Source of the DNA: Pyrenula massariospora
Lineage: Eukaryota; Ascomycota; Eurotiomycetes; Pyrenulales; Pyrenulaceae
Length of the DNA stretch: 64,000 bases
Assembly: GCA_021030905.1 (NCBI GenBank)
Contig: JAGFMI010000016.1
Coordinates: 558,001-622,000, forward strand
Reading direction: 5' to 3'
Positions 32,731 to 43,238 of this stretch are shown here, one piece after another. The notes beneath the pieces were generated by a model. That model ran no database searches and was not told the origin of the DNA. It worked only from the letters and a program-made list of their open reading frames with translations. The stretch's first letter is position 1, and every line of letters begins with the position of its first letter. A program made the position numbers and the translations under genes.

Positions 32731-33674
32731 ATGCTTTCCCGTATCTCCCTTCCTCTTCTCGGCGCTGTCGCCCTCGCCGTTGCCTCTCCTCAGGCTCCCC
32801 CTGATCCGGTGCTCCTCACCTCCGCTATGAGCGGCGTCGACCCCATTATCCCAACTCCCTTCCCTGGCGTAGAAACCATCGAGGGAGCCATCACCTACGA
32901 CGGAAACCCAGTTCCAGGATTTGTCGGACCCGGCGGCAGCGCCTCGGTTCAGTCCAACCTCCCCTCTGCTACTTACCAGGCCACCCTTCCGTCTGCCTCC
33001 AACTTTGACGAAAATACCGGCTCCCTCATTACCGGGTCCATCTCCGGTTCTTCTGTAGCTGGCGGCAGCGGCGTCACGTTCACCGTGAACTTTGGCGGTT
33101 TCCCTTCCGCCGCGCAATACGGACCCTTTGGTACGTCCATCACACTGCTTTCTCCCCGTTGCCAGACTCCCTACTCTCCAACATTCCACTAACTTTACTC
33201 TCAGTCTACCACATCCACAACCTCCCCGTCCCCGCCTCCGGGAACTGCACCGAGACCCTCGGCCACCTCGACCCCACCAACCGCGGCGAACTCTACGCCT
33301 GCGACGTCGCCAACCCGCAGACCTGCCAGGTCGGCGACCTGGCCGGCAAGCACGGCAACATCACCACCCCGACCTTCTCCGCCACCTACACCGACCCGTA
33401 CCTCTCGACCGACCCCTCGTCGCCCGCCTTCTTCGGCGACAAGTCCATCGTCGTGCACGCCACCAACACGACCCGTCTGACGTGCGCCAACTTTGTCCAG
33501 GTCGGTGGGAATGGGACCGCGAACGGGACCGCGCCGACGGGCACGAGCCCCGTGAGCCCGAGTGGACCGGCCAGCGCGAGCCCGTCGCAGTTCACCGGTG
33601 GTGCGACCGTTGTGGCGGGATCGAAGTTGAGCGCTGTTCTTGGACTTGGTGCTGCGGTTGCGTGGGTCCTGTAG
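32731..33674 (+). CDS. GPI-anchored Cu-only superoxide dismutase-like protein, 2 exons
   Basis: Exons are 32731-33130 and 33205-33674, giving 289 aa. Signal peptide MLSRISLPLLGAVALAVASP. The SOD-like core (about 60-215) contains VYHIHNLPV (two copper His), AGKHGNI (a third His) and SIVVHATNTTRLTCANF (fourth His and the active-site Arg). Paired Cys residues and the pattern resemble Candida SOD4/5/6, which bind only copper and detoxify host- or self-derived superoxide at the cell wall. A Ser/Thr/Gly/Pro-rich stalk and C-terminal hydrophobic end (VLGLGAAVAWVL) indicate a GPI anchor. Exon 2 to about 33560 is strikingly GC-rich. Confidence 0.87.
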
Positions 33675-34384
33675 ATATGGGCGTTGAAGGTGACGAGGAG
33701 TTGAAGTGGTGCGAAGTCAGAGGGCGAAGTTGTCTTGACGAGGAAGAAAATTTGTATATCGTGCAATAAAAGCCTTTGTATGTACAACATGGTACAAAGT
33801 CATTTACCTAATGATAGCCTTAATGCTAATATCACCTATTTTTACCTCAATTTAGATCTTGCCTTAGGCATAGATAGCGTGCGTCAATCTGTACTTGACC
33901 TAGATTCCCTGCAAGCAGCAGGGTACTTCAATAGGACATCTACTTCTGAAGACAACTCCAGCCGCTCTCGACTGCGACGAGAAGATCGTGTTGAATGTTC
34001 TAGATAAGATGACTTTATCCGTTTCATCTCGCGGCCTTGTTTCTGTCCTAGCAAAATTGCATACATGGTAGACAAACACTCCAATAATAGCGAGCGGCAG
34101 GACGCCTGAGCAATCAGTGTGAAGTAATTCTCTTGAGGTCGACTTCTTTTACTGCAGAAAGCACGCTCATAATTTTGTGGCTAGTGGTCTTCACGCCTGT
34201 CCAAAGCCAGGGCCAATTAAAATTTCCTGGGAGCAGGATAGTGTATGGTATGCGGATGGCGGATAATCAGCACGATGAATTGGTCTCCACGCGGCGTAAG
34301 ATTCTACGACGACCTATCTAAACACCCACCTGCCTCCCATCTATCCATCCGTCCAACCACCTCTCATCCAATTCGTCTGAATCT
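33675..34384. other. Convergent 3' region, SOD-like / MDH
   Basis: A 0.7-kb AT-rich stretch between two stop codons. Short frames only; no RNA gene or repeat recognised. Confidence 0.5.
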
Positions 34385-35637
34385 TCACGGATTCTCCTTC
34401 ACGAACTTGACGCCCTTTTCAATATTCTTCTTCAGATCAACCAAGCAAGCATCCAACAGCTTCTGCTCATGATCCGTTAGTTTGCCCACGTCATGGATCT
34501 TCTCCACGCCGTTAGGTCCGAGCTCCACCTTCGACGCGAAGAAGTCAACCCCCTGATCCTTGTACAGCGGGCTATCTACAAATGTAGGCTCCACAACACC
34601 CTTCGTCCCTTGAGCAGCCTTCAACAGTGACTCTGCAAACCGCGCACCCGCCATGGCCATGGACAGCGTCGCCGACCCTGTACCGGCCTTGGCTTGTACA
34701 ACCTCGTCTCCACCAAACTGGATCCGGTTGACAAGGGCGTCGAGTTTTTCGCCGGTGATGTCCGGGTGTCCGGACTGTGAGATCAGGGGAACGATGGTGA
34801 CGCCGCTGTGTCCGCCGACGACGGTGATGTTCTCATCTGCGGGGTCGGTGTTTTTGATCTGTGAGACGAAGCGGGAGGCGCGGACGACGTCGAGAGTTGT
34901 GACGCCGAAGAGACGCTTGGGATTGTAGACGCCTTTTGATTTGTAGACTTCGGCGGTGATGGGGACCGTGGAGTTGACCTATTGAATAGAGTATTAGATT
35001 TCCGAAGCTTCTATGCGGAGGCCACAGGAAGACGGCTCACAGGATTAGAGATGACGAGGACGTTGGCATCTGGTGCGGCGTCTGCGGCGGCTTTTGCAAG
35101 GTCGCGAACAATTGAGGCGTTCGTGTTGAAAAGATCTAGAATGCATACTTAGCTGTTCTGCCTCTGGTATCCATTCTGGGCGTTTGTTACCATCTCGGGT
35201 CATTCCAGGCTTGCGAGGAACGCCGGCGGGAATGAGGACGATCTCAGCTCCGGTAAGGGCTTCCTTCAGCCCCGAGGGCGTCGGGTCATAGCCGGTGACA
35301 GTGCTCTTAGTGTTGATGTGGCTGATATCAGCAGCGACACCTGTATTTCGCTGTCAAAATAAACCGCATCGGAGCTTGTCTAGGTGACGAACCAGGTCCG
35401 CCTTTGATATCATAAAGGGCAAGTTGGGTAACCCGAGGGTTTAATTTCATCAATAATGACAACGGCTGGCCGATTCCACCGGCAGCTCCAAGCACAGTGA
35501 CTTTGGAGGACTAAAGGAAGTATTAGGATCATCAGCTGCTGCACGTAGAGTATCGCTGGGAGAGAAGCTACCTGTCGTGCCGAGACAGAGAAAGCTCGCC
35601 GCTGGGCGGTGCTGAAAGCTCGGCGAGCTGCAAACAT
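34385..35637 (-). CDS. Mitochondrial malate dehydrogenase, 5 exons
   Basis: Exons are 35637-35572, 35510-35393, 35340-35191, 35135-35041 and 34978-34385, giving 340 aa. A cleavable presequence ([20 protein letters not shown]) precedes the Rossmann start [18 protein letters not shown]. Substrate-binding arginines lie in [14 protein letters not shown] and [20 protein letters not shown] and the catalytic His in [13 protein letters not shown] are intact. It interconverts malate and oxaloacetate with NAD+ in the TCA cycle. The sequence and length are those of the matrix isoform. It is followed on the same strand by the HLTF-type gene's 3' end 618 bp upstream. Confidence 0.96.
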
Positions 35638-36255
35638 GTCTGCAAGGAGGGTTGAGTATGGGCAGGCAAATCAATTGATGGAGACTAGAAAGGGTCCGCT
35701 AGGTTGTAAGATTTTTGCGGGGGCAGGTCGATATAAGAGAGGGAGGGAAAAAGTTTGAGACTCTCCAATGGAGCTGTTGAGCGATCAGCCTTGGCACGCC
35801 TCCACGAGCTCCGAGTTTCGCGCGGCCGGTCCAGAATAATCCCCCTGCCTTCCGCCATTGTCCTCCTAGATTTTCAGCTTCCCCCTCCGCGTTGACAACA
35901 GGATAGAATAGAGAGCTGCCCAACGGATCTCATAAAGATAATTTCTATCACTGATGATCGCAGCCGGTCAACCTGGACGGCAGCCATGAGGCAGTGCTGT
36001 CCTTCTATGTATCTCATCTAAATACACGAATATTATTTAAGCGCAAAAATCCGCAGCTTGCAAGTCTAAACTCCTCAGGTCTTTATCGCTCCCTGCAAAT
36101 TCTTGTTATGCTTCACCCTCTTCCTGCCATGCCCAACCCAGGGAATCCTCCAAAGAATCCCGAGAACAGCCACCGGGAAAAATGCAACCGACTTGCAAGC
36201 CAAGACTCCTTTGCCTTGACACACGCTCTCCTTGAACGCCATTGCCGAATCCCTT
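35638..36255. other. Intergenic, MDH promoter and HLTF 3' side
   Basis: A 0.6-kb gap between tandem minus-strand genes. Nothing further recognised. Confidence 0.5.
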
Positions 36256-39200
36256 CTATTTGAAAATTTCACCAAGCATCTTGGCGGTTTCCTCTTGTGA
36301 TTCCTTCCTTGACAAGCCCTTCCCGCGGTTCATGCTGATATCCGCCAACTTCTGCTTTTTCTTCTGCAGCTCTATGATCTTCTCCTCAATGCTATCATTG
36401 ATGAGGTACCTCGTAATGGTTACCTCACGTCTCTGTCCCAGTCGATGGATACGGTCGACAGCCTGCTGCTCCGCGGCCGGATTCCACAACGGCTCCAAGA
36501 TGAAAACGCGCGAAGCTGCGGTCAAATTAAGTCCTTGGCCGGCAGCTTTGATCGAAGCAAGCAAGACGACTGTTTTTGGGTCATCGCGGAACGAGTCAAG
36601 TACCTTTCTGCGTTGGGCTAGTGGCATCGCGCCATCAATCCGAACAAATCGATAATTATCGTCAGTTAGAGCCACTTCTAGAAGGTCAAGGTGAGACGTG
36701 AATTCCGAGTAGACGACAGCTTTAATAGGCGGTTCTCCTTTCTCAAGAAATTCTTGGCTATCCAGCTCCATTTGCACAAGGTCGTGTAGAAGAGCCGAAG
36801 TCTTCGTTGAGGGACCAGAATAGCACTTCCTGGTCTTGTCTTTCCTTTTCTTCGAGGCATCTTGGGCTAATTGATATTCTTCGAGTTGCTTGGAGTTAAT
36901 TTCGATGACCGCCGGAGTGACATCAATTCCGCAAGCGGGGCACTGGAGGCGGCGTTCTTCATCTTCAGCAGCCTCCTCAACGTCCGGCCGAATCCTGTCA
37001 TAACAGTCTCTGCAGAGGAGGTCATAGCAAGAAAGGACAAAGGCGTAGGCTTGATCAGCCAATTCATCTTCCCTCGGGCTGTCTCCGCCAAGCGTTTTGC
37101 TACACACCTTACAGATATCAAGACCCGTGCTCTGCATCAAAGTAAACATCTCGAAAGCCGATGACTTTGTGACGGTTCTGACGGGCCTGTCCGCGCTGTC
37201 TAAATTAATTGGTTGGCCCTCACTTGATCCTTCGAGTCGAGCACGGTCTCGCTCATTCAGCAAGTCTTTACCACAAGCGGAGATCATTCGGAGCGTTAGG
37301 ATGCCTTGCAATACGTGTAGACTCGCAGTGCCAGCAGTCTTTTGCTTAGCTTCATTGATTACATCCATTTTAGCTTTGGACGAGCTCTTGAAGAAATCAT
37401 GAAGTTGTTGTTCCTCTGGCGTAAAGGTAAGCTTGACTAAAATATCTTCACGTTTCGGCAATTCAATCCTATCTTTCAGTCTGCGGAGTGAAATTGATCC
37501 GATTAATACACGAAGGCTAGTGAGCACTTTCGGGCTCTGAGTCTTTAATGGAGCTCGAATGTATTGCGTGAAGCCTTGGGTAGAGTCATACGGATGAAGT
37601 CGAAGGAATCTTAGGAGAGAGCCCAGGTCTTCGATTCGATTTTGGATCGGAGTCCCTGTTACAGCCCAACGACGGCTACCCCACAATTCATAAATAGCCT
37701 GACTTTGCTTTGCTCTTGCTTCACGAATGGTATGCGCTTCGTCAAGGACAATCCGGAACCATTTCACCTGGTATAAAGGGCCTTCGAAAGATTGTTCGCC
37801 CTTCAGCGCCTCTGATGCCACGGTTCCATAAGTCGTAATCACGATATCGTATTTCGCAAGTTCGTGAGCGTTTGTGGCTCGATTCGGTCCATGGTAAATA
37901 TGAGTCTGAAACGTTGCGGGCTTGACGTGCTCTCTAATTTGGCTTTCCCAGTTCTGGACGGTCGACAAGGGAACAACGAGCAGCGTTGCTTTCGTGTGAT
38001 ACAAGTAGCGGCGACTGGGTGTGTCGGCGTTCTGGACCCTGTGAGCTTCAAATTGCTGAGCCTCCTGCTTGGTCGACGCTAGAAGGGCCAGAATCTCGAT
38101 CGTCTTTCCGAGGCCCATCATGTCAGCCAGCAGCCCTCCAAAAACTTGATCCGGTTCTTTCTTCTGGGAAATTCCGCTAACGATCTCTGTGTATTCCTGT
38201 ACTCCATTTGGTCGATATTTCAATCTCCATAAAGATGAGTTGATACTATCTTCGTCAGAATAGCTACGAGCCTTTTCTTTTCCGACAAGAAAATGTAGCG
38301 CCTGCTTTTGATGCTCAAGCAAGGGAGTTACAATGCTCGGGTCCGGCTCCATCTGGTCGAGGTTCTCGTTGGTGGTTGACAGCGTATCGAACATCTTAGA
38401 GACGGCGTCTGTTGCTTCCTCGATTGTTCGGTTATCCGTCTGAATCCCACTCTTCGCCGCAGTGCCATTTGACAACTTTACAATACCGCGGCGAGCGGGA
38501 TCGTCATGCGGATTGCAGATCTCTCTACCGTAGTCTACGCCGAGAGGGCGATTCAAAAAGACGTTACAGTGGCCCAGATGGTGGCCAATAGATCTTACAA
38601 GGCGCCTCGGAGCGTATAAATTGATGGAACAAGTAATCGACTGAGTCGTGGGTTGTCCTGGACTCTCACCAGCTTTTCGAGATCTGATAGGAATCCGGGT
38701 CTGGAGTCGAATTAAATTCGGTAGCCGATCTATCAAGGTTGCCAACCCTCTGGCAGTCCAAGCGTCCAGCCGACCGAAGTCGACTTGAGAGGGATCTATT
38801 TCCAGCATCAGTTCCTGTCATGTTTTTTTCAATTGGGAATTACCGATGACTGTGATTACGATATTATTATCGCCTCGTTTTCTATCCAAGCGGCAAGGAA
38901 TGAGGGTCCACTTGCTAGCATCGACTACCGCAAATGATGATTTCGGAGGTTGAGGAATTTTGTACGCATCGATCCTCGCATCTACTATCATTCAGCAAGA
39001 TTTCCGATGCGGAGCATTGCAAATTTGTTGGGCATACCAATTCGGCCCAGGCATACCTCCTCGTCCTCATAACTGATCGCAGGCTTCAGCATGCGCTCAC
39101 CAGTCACGACTACGTCGTCATCGTCGTCTACAGGTAAGTCAGTGAATATCTCCCAAGTATCTAGATCGAAGTGCATCCCACCACCCGTCAAATCAATAGT

Positions 39201-39787
39201 CATTTGTGGACCAGCGACATCAAGCTTTTGACCTTCTCTCATATAGGCTCCGATGGGGCCGCCGGCCGCGGGAGCATTGAAAGTTGACCGTTTTTTCTCG
39301 TCCTGCTCGGATGATTCTGATTTAATCTTCTTCCTTCTCGGGGGCACTTGCGTGCGATCCTCGACACCGTAGATCTGCTCAAGAGGGTTAGGCGTCAAGA
39401 CCGGACGCTTAGAAGCGCCTTTCTCATTCCCAGAATCTTCGGATGGCGTCATTGATGCCGTATTCGACTGCGATGATTGAGAAAACCTTTCTTTAGGGTT
39501 CAGGAGCGCCCTTGGGTCGAGGTCGGGGCGCTTCATGCTAGCAGATTGTGAAGGAGATGAAGGCGGATGTTGGTCTGAAAATGTTATGAGCGTCGGAATA
39601 GACAACAACAAAGGGCGCTGTTGTTAGGTTGTAATCGACGGGGTATATACAAAGGTGGAAAGTTTAGACATGTGATTAGAGGATCAAGATACTCACGTCT
39701 TGGCAGCTGCGACCTGAAGGCTTTCGGGTTCAGCAGCATGGCGGCCGTCGTAGGTGTGCTAGGGCCCCTTGATTTCCCCGAGGCCAT
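36256..39787 (-). CDS. HLTF/Rad5-type SNF2 ATPase with RING finger, 4 exons
   Basis: Exons are 39787-39697, 39574-39038, 38984-38844 and 38795-36256, giving 1102 aa. An N-terminal Ser/Lys-rich part is followed by a HIRAN-like segment (VCLGRIVDARIDAYKIPQPP ... VITVIDPSQVDFGRLDAWTA, about 200-280). The SNF2 core shows GLLADMMGLGKTIE (Walker A), VLDEAHTIREARAKQ (DEAH) and QQAVDRIHRLGQRR (motif VI). A RING-like finger inserted between the helicase lobes reads CKVC...SCYDLLCRDC...CPAC; the usual His ligand position holds Asp. The family polyubiquitinates PCNA and remodels stalled forks in DNA damage tolerance. The third intron acceptor at 38796 was chosen because earlier AGs break the frame. Confidence 0.92.
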
Positions 39788-40443
39788 GGTGAATGAAAGG
39801 TGCTCAACACCGGACAAATTCAAATATCGCCCGCAGCCTTATATGATGGTCAAATAACTCCCATCCTCCCTCTGAGTCCTCGAAATTATGAAAGCCCAAG
39901 CCAAAGCCAGCCGAGTCCATGGTAGCCTCTACAAAGCTGATAGGTTCAGGCCATCACGTCGTCTCGTCGTAAGGACTTCCGAATACCTGTAGCATTTGAA
40001 TGTCAAGTGAAGTCTCAGAAGCAACGACGATGCACCTCACAGTGAAATTTATTGACGATAAGGCTCCACTGACATTTGCCTGCGATGATGGCGATGACCT
40101 CGATGTGATTCCACTCTATTCCGCTTACAGTTAGCTTTCCCGAACTGGTCCGAGAACGCCGGCCTATCGACGTAAAGGTTGCAGGGTCAGGAGAGATCCC
40201 ATCATTCACGATTGAACGACGAATCCCGCACTGCTATCTACTATGATTAGCTGTGATCTATGATGGCTCTCACGACCGAACATTGCTGATGCACTCCACT
40301 TCGTCAGAAGTCCGCACGTTGACTGTCTTGATCTGCGGCCGATGTCTGCCTGCTGTGGGGCTCTGGTGGCGTTTCCGGCAGGCGCCTCGATTGCCTGACA
40401 CGCCTGGAGCAAAGACGTCAAACTTCGCTCTCTTGATTGATAT
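39788..40443. other. Divergent intergenic, HLTF-like / IAH1-like
   Basis: A 0.66-kb divergent promoter region. Short frames on both strands are not supported; no repeat is seen. Confidence 0.5.
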
Positions 40444-41752
40444 ATGAAGAACCTGCTGTTTCAATACTTTTCGAATTTCTGGAAGCCCAAATCATCGCTC
40501 AACGTCTCCAAACCTTTCAACCCAAGGCCCCAAATGCTCACTGAGGACCCTTCGTCAATGCCGGCACATTGGCCTCGTATTTATCTCTTCGGAGATTCTT
40601 TGACCGAATGGGCTTTTTTCGAAAGCGACGCCGGATTTGGAGATAGACTGATGGTTCGTAAAAACCCTACTGGCGATTTGGCTTGAAAGCGACGGTTCTT
40701 TTAGAGTCCATTTCAAATCCATTTGTGAACTAATACATCTGCAGAAATATTATGATGAACGGGCAGAGATTTTGAATCGTGGTGTAGCTGGGTAGGTTCA
40801 CATAACCTTTTCTTTCGATCGTCTTGGCGTTGTTGAAAAGCCCATACAAAGATTCGGCTATGCGCAATATCGACTCCATCCTCCTACCTTTCAGGAAATG
40901 CAGTCATTCCTCACCTCAATCTCCCGAAACATCAATCGTCGTCCAAGGTCGTATTACTACTCTTTCTCACGTCTATTTCTCATCTTGCAGAGCCACAACT
41001 CGCACCCTCGAATCCTATTTCCGCCGCTATGTCATTGACGACGCGCGTAACTACACCAGCGTCCCTCCTCTCTTTGTGACCATCTTCCTAGGCGCTAATG
41101 ATGCCTGCTTTTCCTCCGCCACTTCGTCTCCTACACCGACCAATCTCGTACCCCTGCCTGAATTCCTCTCCCATGTCCGTGCCTTTGTTGAACAGATTCT
41201 CCAAGATCCTGTCTTCACTAGTACGAAGGTGTTACTCATTACACCTCCGCCAATTGACGTACCAAGCCCATTGCCGAACCCTTGGATGGATGAGGTCAGT
41301 GAGCAGACAAAGGATTTGGCAACTTTCCAAGCGAAAAAGGGTAGAGGGTATCTAACTTGGAGCGAGAAAAGGAAATATGCAGAAGCCATAGTAGCTTTAT
41401 CACAAGAAATCCAGGATACGACTGTGTCGCAAGGGAGAGTTGGGCTCTTAGATGCTTGGAAAGAAATTTCAATAGCAAAAATTGGAAGAGGGGAGGAGGG
41501 CTTTGCAGAGCTAGATAAAGCTGAGAAGTTGCCCGGATGTGGGCTTCCCGGGGCCATGGAATTTGGGAGAGACTGGTTTAGGGATGGGTTGCATTTCGGG
41601 AAGAAAGTAAGTCGTCGTTTTTGAGAGCGCTGGTGGTGCTAATACATAAAATACAGGGTTATGAGATTCTTGGAGATTGTTTGATGGAGAAGCTACTAAG
41701 CATATGGCCTGTGTTAAAGCGGGAAAACCTTGAGCTGCTAGGTGAATTTTAA
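40444..41752 (+). CDS. GDSL esterase, isoamyl acetate-hydrolysing type (IAH1-like), 4 exons
   Basis: Exons are 40444-40653, 40745-40791, 40991-41606 and 41657-41752, giving 322 aa from the first in-frame ATG. Starts at 40534 or 40558 (MPAHWPRIYLFGDSL) are equally plausible because the family normally begins close to the catalytic block. Block I YLFGDSLTEWAF (Ser), block II NRGVAG (Gly), block III FLGANDA (Asn) and block V DGLHF (Asp-His) are all present. Yeast Iah1 hydrolyses short-chain acetate esters such as isoamyl acetate. The second intron (40792-40990) is about 199 nt, the longest in the window, and a small exon could hide in it. Confidence 0.87.
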
Positions 41753-42147
41753 TGCGAGCGAGACATCAGTATCTCATGCATGTCGAACTCTACATGTACA
41801 CGCGATATCCAGTGACATTCCGATCCATGCTCACCTTTACCAGCACCCAAAAGCGTCTGCGTCTTTAGACTTGCTCCCTTCAAATCACGTGCTATATTGT
41901 TGCTTGTCACCTAGATGCAGTTACATCCTCAGTTTCACCGACACAATTTTGCCATGGCGAGTGCCGCAACTTGCTACACAAGTGAAACAATATGGCAGAC
42001 GTTGAGTTCCACGATATACAAATGTGCAATCAAGTCAATTCCGTTGCACTTTCATTTACTATTCTCGATGCTAAAGCCATTCTCATTGACCTTCTGTCGG
42101 ATACAATGCGCCGACAAAAAAGCACTACAGATACCGCCTTATCCCAA
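41753..42147. other. Convergent 3' region, IAH1-like / Zn2Cys6
   Basis: A 0.4-kb region between stop codons. No feature recognised. Confidence 0.5.
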
Positions 42148-43238
42148 CTACCTATGTGTCGCGAGAAACTCATCCCAGTCAATCTCTTCAGGCCCTTCCT
42201 TTCCATGCATACAAGGTAACGTTGGAGGGTCGTTCCCGGTCGCCTCCTTCGTTTTCCTCCGTGCAATCAAGGCCAGGGTCCGATCTCTCACCGAGAACCT
42301 TGTCTGCCTCCCAAACAGACCCAAAAGAGACACATAGAAATCAAACACCGGCTTCACATATTCTTGGATCAAATTTTGATACTCGATCTCCTCTGCTCCC
42401 GCCGGCTCCAGCAGCCGTCTCCGACTCTTGGGATCTGTCACGCTCCCGCACACTTCACGTTCATAATCTCCCAATATTTTCAGCCCAGCAAAGAGGTGTT
42501 CCTTGCTTCGATGACTCCTCCGGGAAAAATTATCGCAGACGATGAACAAAAGGCACGAGCTCAACACGATGCAGAGCTTCCGCCTACCGTACAGTGCGAT
42601 GTTTTCAGATACGTCGTGAATCGCGGCATTATAGTGCCTCTGGAAAAAGTCCATTCGATCCAAGTCTTCATAGCTTCCATGCGGCTCTTCCATCAGATGT
42701 CTGTGCGCCGCCGAAGTAGCCAAGATCAGGTGGCTTATCGGGGGCTCGCTGTCCATCAAGGTGAGGATAAATGGATTGAAGAAGGCCTGGTTGACCTTGG
42801 AATAGCAGCAAGGATCATTTTCAACCTGCAACCAAAGATTGGTGACTTCGATGTAGTATTGGAAGGCAAGTGCGTCCTCGGCACAAGAGAAACGGGAGCT
42901 GCGCGGGCCGCTTTGAACTTGAAGAGCATGCGAGCGATCGCTAAGGAAGGCAGAATAGTAGAGGCATTTCAGGCCTCTGACTGAGCAGTTCCGACATTGA
43001 GGCTTCTCCTCGCCGCATTTGACGTGGCGACGCCTGAGAAGAAAAGTCAGAGAGGCAGAGGGGTACAAGAACACGTGTGTTACAGAGCAGGGCAGAGTAT
43101 GAGAGGGGACCGGGGAGAATGACGAGAGATGGACCAGCGAAAAAGGAAAATGCAACAGCCCAACACAGGGGGAAATTCTGCGTACCTGCAAGTCAAGCAC
43201 CCATTTCTTGACTTGTTGGCGATCTTTCGCGTTGGCAT
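42148..43238 (-). CDS. Small Zn2Cys6 fungal transcription factor, 2 exons
   Basis: Exons are 43238-43186 and 43033-42148, giving 312 aa. The intron (152 nt) splits the zinc cluster; splicing restores RNGCLTCRRRHVKCGEEKPQ followed by CRNC and CLYY, a perfect CX2CX6CX6CX2CX6C. A basic linker is followed by a helical effector region (ILTLMDSEPPISHLILATSA, HYNAAIHDVSENIALYG), the pattern of the Fungal_trans_2-like C6 factors. It is shorter than many relatives, but both ends are intact. It should bind CGG-type half-sites. No target is evident; the convergent esterase is a neighbour only. Confidence 0.88.

Noticed and set aside
33092-33769. 225-codon plus-strand frame rich in Arg/Pro
   Set aside because: It overlaps the SOD-like exon in another frame, and its composition comes from GC-rich codons; the SOD frame has conserved residues.
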